A stretch of DNA of 64,000 nucleotides from Paenibacillus taihuensis (GCF_003386535.1 NZ_QTTN01000001.1:352204-416203); one strand, 5' to 3'. Numbered from the stretch's first letter, positions 26,983-35,893 are shown. Translations and numbers: made by a program. The notes: generated by a model not told the origin, from the sequence alone.

Positions 26983-27012
26983 AAATGACCTGCCGGCGGC
27001 GGGTCATTTTTG
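26983..27012 (+). terminator. Intrinsic terminator after chorismate mutase
   Basis: AAATGACCTGCC / GGCGGGTCATTT (one G-U), loop GGC, then TTTTTGCTTTTTT. Confidence 0.9.
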
Positions 27013-27120
27013 CTTTTTTGCGAGAAGGTCCGCGTGCTTCCAATATGTGTTAAAATAGCTGTGACTATGTGGCGAAATGTGGATCTTCGTGATTAGTAGA
27101 GCTAGTAAGAAGGTGCGTTC

Positions 27121-27159
27121 ATGAATCAGCAAATCCGAACCAAACCGAGCCATGCATAG
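27121..27159 (+). other. 12-codon leader-like ORF
   Basis: ATG 27121 follows an AAGAAGGTG site and encodes MNQQIRTKPSHA before TAG. It sits 50 bases upstream of the barstar-domain gene, whose own site is poor. The frame of that gene is open back through this stretch, so a frameshifted longer N-terminus is another reading. Confidence 0.35.
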
Positions 27160-27209
27160 CTTTCCAGATCACAGAATCAATCGAAGTAAACAGGAAAAAG
27201 CTGACGGGT

Positions 27210-27947
27210 ATGGGATATCATTATTCAATAATAGATGATGAAGATGATACAGTAATTGGCTACTGTAATGAGATAGAAGTAATCAAACAACAAGATGATG
27301 CGGTCTGTTCAGTACTGGCTATACTTGGCTTTCAATTATCAGATGAAAGTAAGAAGGTAGTAAAGCTACCCTTATCAAACTTTCGTATTCATTATCTAAA
27401 CAACGAAGGAGTAAGTCTTGGCGGATATTATTTCACCGCTAATCGCAGTATTAATCTCATGTCATTGGAGTTATTAGACACAAATTCATTCGAGATCTCC
27501 GGACAATTCACAGAAGAGCCAATGCCATTCGCGCATGATATTTGGCTGAAAAGGCGAGAAAATCCTAAAGTATGCGGTCAATGGGTGAGATGCTCACTTG
27601 AAGAGAAACGAGCTTGGTTACAAGTTGTACGGTTGAGTGGACATAGTCCTCAATCAGACCGAACTGATCAATTAATTACAATCGATGGAAGTCTGATTTT
27701 AGATCTCGAGTCGTTCTATGTTTGCTTAGGTGAAGCTATAAATGGCCCTTTCGGTTATTTTGGAGATAGCCTGGACAGTCTTAGTGATTGCTTATGCGGC
27801 GGTTTCGGTTTGGTTCCACCGTTCACTTTAGTATGGAGAAACTATCATAATTCCTTCTGTAATGGAGCAGCAAATCATGATGGTTACCTTACTCTATTGC
27901 TTGAAATATTGACAAGTCGTGGCTGTGAAGTACAGCTAATAGCGTAA
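27210..27947 (+). CDS. Barstar-domain protein with extra N-terminal domain
   Basis: 245 residues. The C-terminal part (about 155-245) fits barstar, the intracellular inhibitor of barnase-type RNases: ITIDGSLILDLESFYVCLGE, then FGDSLDSLSDCLCGG and PFTLVWRN. Barstars are normally about 90 residues; here some 150 residues of unknown function precede it. No barnase is nearby, so this may be an orphan immunity protein. Bases are visibly richer in A/T than in the neighbours, which hints at transfer. The only weak ribosome site is AGGAA about 14 bases before ATG 27210, so the start is uncertain. Confidence 0.72.
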   Translation: MGYHYSIIDDEDDTVIGYCNEIEVIKQQDDAVCSVLAILGFQLSDESKKVVKLPLSNFRIHYLNNEGVSLGGYYFTANRSINLMSLELLDTNSFEISGQFTEEPMPFAHDIWLKRRENPKVCGQWVRCSLEEKRAWLQVVRLSGHSPQSDRTDQLITIDGSLILDLESFYVCLGEAINGPFGYFGDSLDSLSDCLCGGFGLVPPFTLVWRNYHNSFCNGAANHDGYLTLLLEILTSRGCEVQLIA

Positions 27948-27997
27948 GAAAATAACAGGCGTATGGGAAGCAATATCTCATAGAGGTGGTGATAGAA

Positions 27998-28498
27998 GTG
28001 GTTCGACTTTCCCCTGTCTCAAAGGAACAAAAACAGGTTTTGTATAATCTTTATCAATTGTACCAGTATGATTTTAGTCCATATACCGGGAATGACTTAG
28101 GTAATTCAGGGGCATATGAACTCCATTTGGAACATTTCTGGGAGGATGCTCGCTGGAATCCTTTTCTGATTTATTTTGAAGGCAAAATTGTTGGTTTCCT
28201 AGTCGTCCTATTCGAGAACTATGATGTTGATCCAGATCCGGTGCACGTCATTTATGATTTTATGGTTTTAAGGAAATTCAGAAGATACGGATTCGGAAGG
28301 GAAGCCGCGATACAAGCTTTCAATCTGTATAAGGCAAATTGGAAAGTTACTCAAATGAGTGCGAACGAGCCGGCTATTCATTTTTGGCGTGAAGTCATTA
28401 AGGAGTACACGGGCGATAGATTTACAGAAGAGTTTCGAGAGGATCTGAATAAATACGTTCAGTCTTTCAGCACAAAAGATTCGGCAAGTTCGAGCTAA
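27998..28498 (+). CDS. GNAT family N-acetyltransferase
   Basis: About 166 residues from GTG 27998, eight bases after AGAGGTGG (earlier in-frame GTGs overlap the site). FLIYFEGKIVGFLVVL is strand 4, and FMVLRKFRRYGFGREAA carries the acetyl-CoA loop; NEPAIHFWREV is the last helix. Substrate unknown. It follows the barstar gene by 50 bases and precedes HAD and phosphotransferase genes on the same strand. Confidence 0.85.
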   Translation: MVRLSPVSKEQKQVLYNLYQLYQYDFSPYTGNDLGNSGAYELHLEHFWEDARWNPFLIYFEGKIVGFLVVLFENYDVDPDPVHVIYDFMVLRKFRRYGFGREAAIQAFNLYKANWKVTQMSANEPAIHFWREVIKEYTGDRFTEEFREDLNKYVQSFSTKDSASSS

Positions 28499-28517
28499 CC
28501 AGCGGAGAGGTGACCAA

Positions 28518-29192
28518 GTGACTTCCTATAAAGTCAAAGGAATTATATTCGATATGGACAATACGATTCTTCGATCGAAGATCAACTTCGGTGCGATGAA
28601 AGAAGCGGTGTTCCAGTGCTTAGTAGGGAATGAACTCCTTCATGGCGACTTTCCAATTACAGATCATACCACCTCAACAATCCTTGAACATGTTCAACGT
28701 ACAACTCACTGGAATGCAGCGTTGCAGGTGGAACTTTGGGATATTTTGAAGGAGCATGAGCTTCTCGGTATGCAAAATGCAGAGCTGGAGCAGGGAGCTA
28801 GAGAGGTTCTGCAACTGTTGCACGGTACGTTTAAGATGGTCATTATGACGAATAATTCAGATGCGGCAGCGTTGTCCGCTCTATCAGAGCACGGAATCGA
28901 TCATTATTTCGACACGATAATAGGCAGAGAACAGATGAAGTTCATGAAGCCAGCCCCTGATGGATTGTTTGCAATACTAGCCAAGTACCCTGAATTGTCG
29001 CCTGATGATTGGATTTCAGTAGGAGATGCTTGGATCGATGGGAAAGCGTCGCAAGGTGCGGGTGTTAAGTTCATTGCCTACCGAGCGGATAGCGAGAAAA
29101 TGAAGAGTAGAGGTGTCATTCCGGACGCATTAATAGATGATTTGGCTCAATTAGTTTCTATATTAAAGGAGAGCTCATGGACCCAACCATAA
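28518..29192 (+). CDS. HAD-superfamily hydrolase
   Basis: 224 residues, GTG start with GGAGAGGTGA. All four HAD motifs are present: FDMDNT (nucleophile Asp), MTNNS, Lys in KFMKPAPDG, and VGDAWIDG. A helical cap lies between motifs I and II. It is a phosphatase of the phosphoglycolate-phosphatase-like class with unknown substrate. It overlaps the next gene by 16 bases. Confidence 0.9.
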   Translation: MTSYKVKGIIFDMDNTILRSKINFGAMKEAVFQCLVGNELLHGDFPITDHTTSTILEHVQRTTHWNAALQVELWDILKEHELLGMQNAELEQGAREVLQLLHGTFKMVIMTNNSDAAALSALSEHGIDHYFDTIIGREQMKFMKPAPDGLFAILAKYPELSPDDWISVGDAWIDGKASQGAGVKFIAYRADSEKMKSRGVIPDALIDDLAQLVSILKESSWTQP

Positions 29193-30166
29193 AATCAATG
29201 TTCCAAGACGAGCATGCCGCTGAAGGTGCTGCCCACTTTGGGGTTAGCCTCAGGGATCTGACTTTCATAGGCGGCTTTCAAAATTTTATCTATTCCTACA
29301 CTCGGGATGAGCAGCAATATATCCTTCGATTCACGCCCAGCACGCTCCGTTCGGCAGAAGAAGTCGCAGCTGAAATAGAATGGATTCGCTACCTTTCGGA
29401 CAATGGGGTATCTGTTACAGCCTCTGTTCCTTCCATCACCGGAAAAGATGTTGAACATATTCAAGGAGATCCAATCGATTTCTTCGCAACCTCCTTCGAA
29501 CACGCATCTGGCAAGAAGATTGGATATCCTGAATGTCTTGGGAATCCTTCACTCTATGAACAATGCGGACGCATTACTGGCCGCCTTCACGAACGGACCA
29601 AACACTACACTCCTAAGGTGAAAAGACACACGTGGGAATCCAATCATTACTTGATTCGGGCCAGAGATTATTTACCCGCAGAGCTTCAGCCCGTTCTGGA
29701 TGCCCTTGATGAGCTCAAGAAAGAGTTAACTAAACTGCCAATAAATGCTGATACCTATGGATTAATTCATGGCGATATCAATGTTGGAAACTTTACAGTT
29801 GATGATTCCTGCCGCATAACGTTGTTTGATTTTGACGAGTGTCAGTACAGTTGGTATGCCGAGGATATTGCCATTCAGCTGTATTACCTGCTCTATGTGT
29901 TTGGGGAAGATTCCAAGCCTGAGCGTAAGGTGCAATTCGAGCAGTTCATGAATTATTTTGAGCTTGGCTATACTGCGGATGGTCGGCAAATGCCGGATGA
30001 CTGGAAGGATCAGCTGAAGCTGTTCCTGAGACTGCGCGAGATTATCGTTGTTGTCGGTATGCATCGGAGCTGGGACCTAAGTCAACCAGATGAATGGACC
30101 CGCGATTTCTTGCGAGATAGCAGAATGCGTATTTCGAATCGGATCTCATTGATTGATGAGTTATAG
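29177..30166 (+). CDS. Aminoglycoside-phosphotransferase-like kinase
   Basis: 329 residues, ATG 29177 after AAGGAG. The bilobed APH fold is indicated by YILRFTPST (ATP lysine equivalent replaced by Arg), AEIEWIRYL, the catalytic HGDINVGNF and Mg-binding LFDFDECQ. The family phosphorylates small hydroxylated compounds; resistance is only one of its roles. Overlap with the HAD phosphatase gene suggests both act on one metabolite. Confidence 0.87.
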   Translation: MDPTIKSMFQDEHAAEGAAHFGVSLRDLTFIGGFQNFIYSYTRDEQQYILRFTPSTLRSAEEVAAEIEWIRYLSDNGVSVTASVPSITGKDVEHIQGDPIDFFATSFEHASGKKIGYPECLGNPSLYEQCGRITGRLHERTKHYTPKVKRHTWESNHYLIRARDYLPAELQPVLDALDELKKELTKLPINADTYGLIHGDINVGNFTVDDSCRITLFDFDECQYSWYAEDIAIQLYYLLYVFGEDSKPERKVQFEQFMNYFELGYTADGRQMPDDWKDQLKLFLRLREIIVVVGMHRSWDLSQPDEWTRDFLRDSRMRISNRISLIDEL

Positions 30167-30200
30167 AAGAGTGTAATAGGAATTTAGCTTAACAAACAGA

Positions 30201-30240
30201 AGAAAGGCAACCGATCATCTCAATCGGTTGCCTTTCTTCT
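30201..30240. terminator. Bidirectional terminator between convergent genes
   Basis: Perfect 15-bp stem AGAAAGGCAACCGAT and its complement, loop CATCTCA. It serves the phosphotransferase gene on plus and, with a T-rich outer flank, the oxidoreductase on minus. Confidence 0.9.
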
Positions 30241-30251
30241 GCTTGTGGCGA

Positions 30252-31841
30252 TCAATCGCGAGATAGCAGCTGTTGAGCCACGATGTAGCCCGATCCACCG
30301 TTGATGCCGTGACCCGGCCATGTTGCTGCGCCAAGCATGTATAGATTCTCGATCTCTGACTGGTGGCCAGGCTGAGAAGGCAGTGGACGGAACAAGTAGC
30401 TCTGCATGAAGTCATGCGATCCACCGTAAGGGTCACCAGGTCCGGAATTTGGATTGAAGCGGGCAATGGTGTCAGGCGTAACGACGGACTTGCCGATAAT
30501 CGCGTCCGGAATGTTCGGGATATGCTTCCTAACTACATCAATTACACGCTGGGCGAATCGTTCGGTTAGCTCTGGCGTCCACGTGCCATCCCCGACGTCA
30601 ATCTGACCGGCAGCATCGCCGCGGGGACGGCAAGGGACCTCTAGAACCTGGAGCCTCATGATCGCTTTGCCGACCGGTGCTCGGCTCGGATCGAGATTGG
30701 TGGAGCAATCGACGGTGAAGGTCGGCTTGGCTGGCAATAGATCGGCCATTCCTTGCGCAATGGCTAGGGTAAAGCCGTCGAGTCCATCTGTCAGATGAGG
30801 CTGGCCGACTCTGTTGAAACGGGGATCGGGCCACTTCGGTGCTTCTTTCAGCGCCAGATGGATCTGAACGCAGCCTCTTCCATAACGGAATTTCTTGGCT
30901 TGGCTGAGAATGTCGGAGCTGACTTGCGTATCAGCTAGCAGCGACAAGTATAGCTGGTCCGGGCCGGTGGAGGCGATGACAGCATCATTAGCATGGTACT
31001 CGTCACCTTCCGCAGTGCGTACAGCGACAGCCTTGCCGTTATTGACGACGATCCGCTGCGCTCTAGTACCGGTTACGATCGTGCCGCCCTGATCTTGCAC
31101 TAACCGGGTCAATGCCGTTGCAAGCATCTCGCTGCCGCCATCGGGAATAGGCATTCCGCCGCCCATAAGTGCCATCGTTGTGAGCGGTACCCAGAAGCCG
31201 CTTCCGATTTCGTCCGGCGTGCGGCCTAGATGCGTGACCCATGATGCCAGCATTGCGCGCATGACCGGAGAGCGGAAATCGCTGACCACATTGCGGGCGG
31301 TGGAGAATAAGGAAGCGGCGAAGGAAGAGTAGCCTTTGCCCCCATTTCGCGCATCATGCAATAAACTCTGGATAATTCCGGAAGCTCGCTTGCCAGATAA
31401 GTCTAGAGAAAACAACTCGAACACATTACCTGCAAAAGGTGCAAATTCCTCGAACATACGTCCTAACACAGCACCGTCACCGGGTGCCAGACGTTCAGCT
31501 TCAGCGGCGAAGTCCTCGCTCGAGCGCGATAAGACGGCTGTTTCGCCATTCTCCATGGAAACGCCGGTTGGCAGGTCCGTGTTCACGTAACGCAGTCCTC
31601 GTGCCTCGAGCGCTTCCCTGAAGTCCGCATAAGCCGGGCCAGTCAGAAATAGCGGATGAGCTGCTGCATAGACATCATGCTTGAAGCCGGGCAGCGTCAA
31701 TTCTTCCGTACGCAGAAATCCGCCGGGGCGATCATTCTTCTCCAGCACGAGAACGCTTCGCCCCGCTCGCGTCAGATAAGCGGCCGCGATCAAGGCATTA
31801 TGGCCGCTGCCGATTATGATTACATCATACTTGTTCAACAT
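30252..31841 (-). CDS. Phytoene-desaturase-like FAD oxidoreductase (PYROXD2-type)
   Basis: 529 residues from ATG 31841, preceded by GGAGGA; a longer start at 31889 has no site. N-terminal dinucleotide fold DVIIIGSGHNALIAAAYL and EKNDRPGG second motif. The C-terminus has GGSHDFMQSYLFRPLP and LGAATWPGHGINGGSG, a flavin-contact region typical of CrtI-like proteins. No carotenoid gene is nearby, and PYROXD2-type members act on unknown substrates, so carotenoid work is not implied. Its promoter region (31842-32143) is shared with the divergent DGPF gene. Confidence 0.88.
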   Translation of the reverse strand: MLNKYDVIIIGSGHNALIAAAYLTRAGRSVLVLEKNDRPGGFLRTEELTLPGFKHDVYAAAHPLFLTGPAYADFREALEARGLRYVNTDLPTGVSMENGETAVLSRSSEDFAAEAERLAPGDGAVLGRMFEEFAPFAGNVFELFSLDLSGKRASGIIQSLLHDARNGGKGYSSFAASLFSTARNVVSDFRSPVMRAMLASWVTHLGRTPDEIGSGFWVPLTTMALMGGGMPIPDGGSEMLATALTRLVQDQGGTIVTGTRAQRIVVNNGKAVAVRTAEGDEYHANDAVIASTGPDQLYLSLLADTQVSSDILSQAKKFRYGRGCVQIHLALKEAPKWPDPRFNRVGQPHLTDGLDGFTLAIAQGMADLLPAKPTFTVDCSTNLDPSRAPVGKAIMRLQVLEVPCRPRGDAAGQIDVGDGTWTPELTERFAQRVIDVVRKHIPNIPDAIIGKSVVTPDTIARFNPNSGPGDPYGGSHDFMQSYLFRPLPSQPGHQSEIENLYMLGAATWPGHGINGGSGYIVAQQLLSRD

Positions 31842-32062
31842 CGATTCCTCCTCCGCATCTATAAACCAGTTATAGTGTAGCGTAAGCATACGGCGAGGAA
31901 TCGCGCTTGTTGTCGAACAGATTATTTAAATTTACCAAATTTTGTTTTTTTCTCATATCACAATATCCGGTCATATAATGCGGCCAACTTGGCTGGCAGC
32001 TTGATAGGCAGGAAATAATTAGCGATTTGCCGAATATCCAAATTATAAAATTGTTAAGGGAC

Positions 32063-32092
32063 TGTCGATATTGACGTTACTCGTTCGTTGTT
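32063..32092 (+). promoter_or_regulatory. Probable ECF42-type promoter of DGPF gene 1
   Basis: TGTCGA at 32063-32068, 17 bases, then CGTTGTT at 32086-32092; 51 bases before the ATG. It does not resemble a sigma-A promoter. The same two elements with identical spacing and a shared CGTT just before the second box occur upstream of the DGPF gene at 39777, which is paired with an ECF42-type sigma gene. Confidence 0.65.
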
Positions 32093-32143
32093 TAAGTAGA
32101 GGCAAAATAATGCTTCAATATCGCATTAAAGGAGACAGGATAA

Positions 32144-32518
32144 ATGAAATTTCTATGCTTAGGGTACTTGAATTCAGAAAAAATGGATGCCCGCCCAAAA
32201 GATGAGATTGAAGCTATTATGCAAGAATGTCCTCCTCATCTTGAGAAATTCTATGGCAGCGGCCAAGTCATTCTCGATGCGGGCCTTTCCGCAGAAACGA
32301 AATGCTTGCGACTTGCGAGAGGGAATTTGAAAGTCATGGACGGTCCTTTCATCGAATCGAAAGAGATGATAGGCAGTGCTTTTCTTATCGAAGCACAAGA
32401 TATGGAGGAAGCGATTCGGATAGCGTCCTTGCATCCGGCCGTACAGATCGGTGCGGGGGAGCAGTTTGGATGGGGAATCGAGATCCGTCCGATTCATTAT
32501 TATGAATCGAGAGGTTAA
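32144..32518 (+). CDS. DGPF/YCII-domain protein (orphan copy)
   Basis: 124 residues. The family name motif appears as DGPFIESKE (about 66-74), and the fold is the dimeric ferredoxin-like YCII barrel. Its function is unknown. DGPF proteins are typically encoded beside ECF42 sigma factors; this one has no adjacent sigma gene but has the same promoter as the sigma-linked copy at 39777. AAAGGAG precedes ATG. Confidence 0.9.
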   Translation: MKFLCLGYLNSEKMDARPKDEIEAIMQECPPHLEKFYGSGQVILDAGLSAETKCLRLARGNLKVMDGPFIESKEMIGSAFLIEAQDMEEAIRIASLHPAVQIGAGEQFGWGIEIRPIHYYESRG

Positions 32519-32527
32519 CATAATACT

Positions 32528-33568
32528 TCAAACATCCAAGTATAAATCTCCACGCATAGCTGCTAATGCTTGCCGAAAGCTTCCGTCATAGTTATTGCCA
32601 TGGGAATCAAGGGCATGTTCGCAGCGTGCAACATATGCCATACAATAGGTAGCAGCAGCGGATATTTTTGCCCGTTCGTCGCTGGAAATCTTGGTACCGC
32701 GCGCCTGCTCGTATTCATTGACGAATGCAAGCGACTCTTCCTGCGATGGCGTTATCCTAACCGGAATATCCCAAGTGGTCGTAAAAGTAGCAGCTGCAAT
32801 TCCGAGTACGTTGAGCTCGTCCTCTAGCTTTAGGCTATCCCAATCATAGACCATGACCACTTCATCTCTTTGGAAACGAAAATGCTTCAGCGACCAATCC
32901 AGGTGGCCCAGTACTTCACGGCCATTTATCCGAGTAACAAGCGTCTTAGCCCTCTCGGCAATCGCATCAATCCATTCGGCCCCTTGTGATGTGCGTTCAA
33001 AGTTGAACAACTCATTGTGAGGGATCGGATATAAGGTATCGTCCGCACAGAAACGTCCATAGGTTAAACCATTCACCGATTTATACGGCTCGGTTAACTG
33101 AATCAATTGGGCCAGAGTACGAGCAATTGATCCTCGAATGGCCGGATTATGAGCGTCCTTCAGTTCGCCCGGTACTGAGAACACATCTACGGTCGCGAGA
33201 GCGGCTCCGAACTCCATAGGCTCCCCTACTACGCGGGGACAAGGAAAGCCGATTTCCGCAAGGGATTTCTGCACGCTAGAAACAGCGGTTAAGGATGCAT
33301 GACTAATGGCTGTTATCGTGCCGGGCGGAGTAGGCCTATGAATTTTGATAAAGATTCGCATGCCATTTTCAAGTTCCAAGCCAAAAGAAGCTCCGACGCT
33401 AAACCCGATGTACAGAGCTGAGAATATGGCGCTGCCCAAGAGATGGATACAGAAATTGTCCAACTCTGCGGCAATATGATGCGCATCTATCGAACCGAGA
33501 ATGGAGTTGCATAAGATGATGTTCTCCTTGTCCTCGAAGGAGAAGCGCAGCGCTTCTTGTAAATTCAT
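32528..33568 (-). CDS. Phosphotransferase (APH-like) family protein
   Basis: 346 residues from ATG 33568 (AAGGGG upstream); an ATG at 33595 lacks a site. RIFIKIH holds the likely ATP lysine, GHLDWSLKHFRF is the catalytic-loop equivalent (HxD retained, the Asn replaced by His) and VMVYDWDSL is the Mg-binding site. Overall similarity to APH kinases is weak, so the substrate is open. It converges with the DGPF gene, with only 9 bases between them. Confidence 0.72.
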   Translation of the reverse strand: MNLQEALRFSFEDKENIILCNSILGSIDAHHIAAELDNFCIHLLGSAIFSALYIGFSVGASFGLELENGMRIFIKIHRPTPPGTITAISHASLTAVSSVQKSLAEIGFPCPRVVGEPMEFGAALATVDVFSVPGELKDAHNPAIRGSIARTLAQLIQLTEPYKSVNGLTYGRFCADDTLYPIPHNELFNFERTSQGAEWIDAIAERAKTLVTRINGREVLGHLDWSLKHFRFQRDEVVMVYDWDSLKLEDELNVLGIAAATFTTTWDIPVRITPSQEESLAFVNEYEQARGTKISSDERAKISAAATYCMAYVARCEHALDSHGNNYDGSFRQALAAMRGDLYLDV

Positions 33569-33636
33569 GCTTTTAACCCCTTTGCTAAATAGCATTAATA
33601 ATAATTGAATTCATTGACCGCAACTTGAGGCAGGGA

Positions 33637-34746
33637 GTGGAAATCCTGAAAATTGTCATTATAGGGGCCGGTATCGCTGGACTTGCAACCGCTCTTGCGC
33701 TTCAAAACAGAGAGACGGAAGTATTGGTATTTGATAAAAACGGAGGATTGGAGACGCGTGGTGCGGCTCTGACACTTTGGTCCAACGGAACATATGCCTT
33801 AAAGAAACTCCATGTATTGGAAGAGGTTCTGGAGCATTCCACAATTCTTTCGATGGGTAATATTTACTCGAGCAGGGGTGAACAGTTAGAAAGCCTGCCA
33901 ATTCATTATTCCACTCCAACCGTTGGTATTCCACGTTATGTATTATTGCGCATACTGGCAGATCGGTTATGGGAAGGGACAATCGTTTGGAACAAAAAGG
34001 TCCGGGGCTTAACAGAAACTGAAGTGAAATTTGAAGATGGCACGTCAGTAGAAGCTGATATGGTGATAGCGGCTGATGGTATACATTCCATTGCTCGAAG
34101 TCAACTCACGAACGATTCATTACGCTATAGCGGATATACATCCTGGCGCGGAATATCTAGTATCAAACTTTCTTCAGAATATGAAGGAACCATGACACAG
34201 TTTTGGGGAGACGGGATACGATTTGGCTTTTTGCCTTTGAAAGGTGGAATGACGTATTGGTTTATGACTGCGAATGCGAAAGAACAAGTATCTGAAAGGG
34301 ATGAAGTTCTGAGATGCGTTGGATTGCTGCCTAATCCTGCAGGTACCATCCTTGAAGGACAAGATCATTCCCAAATCATCCATTTAGATATCTATGATCG
34401 TCGCCCTATTCCTAAATGGTCTTATGGAAATGTGCTTTTGCTCGGTGACTCCGCGCATCCAATGACGCCTAGCCTTGGTCTAGGCGCTTGTATGGCGCTG
34501 GAAGATGCCGTTTGTTTCTCCGATTGCTATTCTTCATCCAAATCCATAAACCAAATCTATGGAGAATATGAAGCATTACGTGTTCCCCGAGCAAATGCTA
34601 TTGTTCAGTTATCGAAACGAATCGGCATGGTCGGTCAAATTCAGCAACCACTGTTAGTCCGTCTTAGAGATCTGATTTATCCAATGGTACCACGGAAATG
34701 GAAGCAACGTGTATGGGACGAGCTATATGGTTTCATGAATAATTAA
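33637..34746 (+). CDS. FAD-dependent monooxygenase (PHBH-like)
   Basis: About 369 residues. FAD motif IVIIGAGIAGLATALAL, the DG-type motif MVIAADGIHSIAR, and LLLGDSAHPMTPSLGLGAC are the three flavin-hydroxylase signatures. It hydroxylates an aromatic or related compound using NAD(P)H and O2. The start is unclear: GTG 33637 with GAGG is chosen, but CTG 33646, directly before the usual KIVIIGAG, would also follow a GGGAG site. It is divergent from the phosphotransferase-like gene. Confidence 0.85.
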   Translation: MEILKIVIIGAGIAGLATALALQNRETEVLVFDKNGGLETRGAALTLWSNGTYALKKLHVLEEVLEHSTILSMGNIYSSRGEQLESLPIHYSTPTVGIPRYVLLRILADRLWEGTIVWNKKVRGLTETEVKFEDGTSVEADMVIAADGIHSIARSQLTNDSLRYSGYTSWRGISSIKLSSEYEGTMTQFWGDGIRFGFLPLKGGMTYWFMTANAKEQVSERDEVLRCVGLLPNPAGTILEGQDHSQIIHLDIYDRRPIPKWSYGNVLLLGDSAHPMTPSLGLGACMALEDAVCFSDCYSSSKSINQIYGEYEALRVPRANAIVQLSKRIGMVGQIQQPLLVRLRDLIYPMVPRKWKQRVWDELYGFMNN

Positions 34747-34791
34747 ACCATTATCGAAGAGCAGAAAGACACTAGGAGGGTTATGTAGAGA

Positions 34792-34815
34792 AAGCCGCGA
34801 TTATTCGCGGTTTGT
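34792..34815 (-). terminator. Weak terminator of the YmaF gene
   Basis: On minus: AAACCGCGA / TCGCGGCTTT around ATAA, with a short T-run. It overlaps the gene's last codons. Confidence 0.45.
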
Positions 34816-35210
34816 TACATGGTACTGACTTCATTGCCTGTTCGTCCGTTGTAACCATGCGAGTGTGGGTTACTGCCATTAATCGTCGTAAATCCTTGGA
34901 AGACATGATAGTGCCCGCCGCCCGGCATGGCGATCGCTGGTCCTGTCGTCCCTTGAATGAGATGGGTGTGTCCTTGGCTGACATACGTCATCATATTATA
35001 GCCGTGTACATGAGGAACGCCGGTTGGGGCAGGCGAAGTCCAGCTAGCATATTGATGGGAATGCCCATCATCTATTGACGTTACACCTGACATCGGATGA
35101 ACATGATTTTGTCTTGGATAGCCGTTCCATGAAGTGATATAGAGCCTATGGGAATGAAGGGATTCGTCATCACCTGATTGGATAATAAATCCGGATATCG
35201 GGATTCTCAT
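34815..35210 (-). CDS. YmaF family histidine-rich protein
   Basis: 131 residues with many His-x-His pairs (HSHRLY, NHVHPMSG, GHSHQY, PHVHGY, GHTHLI, GHYHVF, PHSHGY) spaced about 18 apart, the hallmark of YmaF proteins. The pattern suggests a repeated beta structure that may bind metal. It is probably sporulation- or envelope-related, but function is unknown. ATG follows GGAAGGAG. Confidence 0.8.
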   Translation of the reverse strand: MRIPISGFIIQSGDDESLHSHRLYITSWNGYPRQNHVHPMSGVTSIDDGHSHQYASWTSPAPTGVPHVHGYNMMTYVSQGHTHLIQGTTGPAIAMPGGGHYHVFQGFTTINGSNPHSHGYNGRTGNEVSTM

Positions 35211-35390
35211 AACAAACTCCTTCCAACTATGCGATTGTTACAGGATAGCGTATGGCGGAGGAGTGATGCCGTGAAACGGCTATCGCCTAAAAAAACTCCC
35301 CCCTTGTCAAAAATGTAGAGGGATTTTGCGAGTTTAGTGGAATATTTTGTACAATTATAGCCAATTGAAACATATGGATGGTGAGACACT

Positions 35391-35855
35391 ATGCAGCTGC
35401 TTATTCCTGGACACGACAAACTTCAACTAACTCAACTCGTTTTAGATTTTAATGGAACGATTGCTTTAGACGGCATGATTTTACCTGATGTGAGGGAGAA
35501 ATTAAACGAATTAGCGAAATTACTTAAGATATTTGTTTTAACCGCTGATAGTAACGGTAGTGCTGCTAAAGAATGTGAGGGACTGCCCGTAGAGCTGCAT
35601 GTGATCGGCCAGAATTGTCAACGGGAGGAGAAAAGGGATTTTGTTCGTACGCTTACACCGGGTGTAGTTGTTTTAGGGAATGGCGTAAATGATGAACTGA
35701 TGTTTCTTGAAGCCGATCTTTCCATCGCTGTGATAGGGAGAGAAGGCTGTGCAACGGCGACGCTAATGAGTAGTACAATAGTCGTCACAGATATTATAGA
35801 TGGATTGAATTTGTTGCTCATGCATCATCGGCTTATTCCAACGCTCAGAAAATAA
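35391..35855 (+). CDS. Soluble HAD protein, COG4087 'P-type ATPase-like'
   Basis: 154 residues. Motif I is LDFNGTIA: the nucleophile Asp is present but the second Asp of DxDGT is Asn, as is normal for this subgroup. TADSNGSA is motif II and GNGVNDELM motif III/IV, as in P-type ATPase cytoplasmic domains. There is no membrane segment. Activity is unknown. It lies 38 bases upstream of a kinase-like gene on the same strand. Confidence 0.85.
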   Translation: MQLLIPGHDKLQLTQLVLDFNGTIALDGMILPDVREKLNELAKLLKIFVLTADSNGSAAKECEGLPVELHVIGQNCQREEKRDFVRTLTPGVVVLGNGVNDELMFLEADLSIAVIGREGCATATLMSSTIVVTDIIDGLNLLLMHHRLIPTLRK

Positions 35856-35893
35856 TGATTTGTTATTGCGCTAACGGGCAAAGGAGAGAAAAG

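Noticed and set aside
34771..34788. AGGAGGG followed by ATG-TAG, a start-stop element
   Set aside because: Perfect site but no coding content; it lies after the monooxygenase gene and may be chance or a dead gene start.
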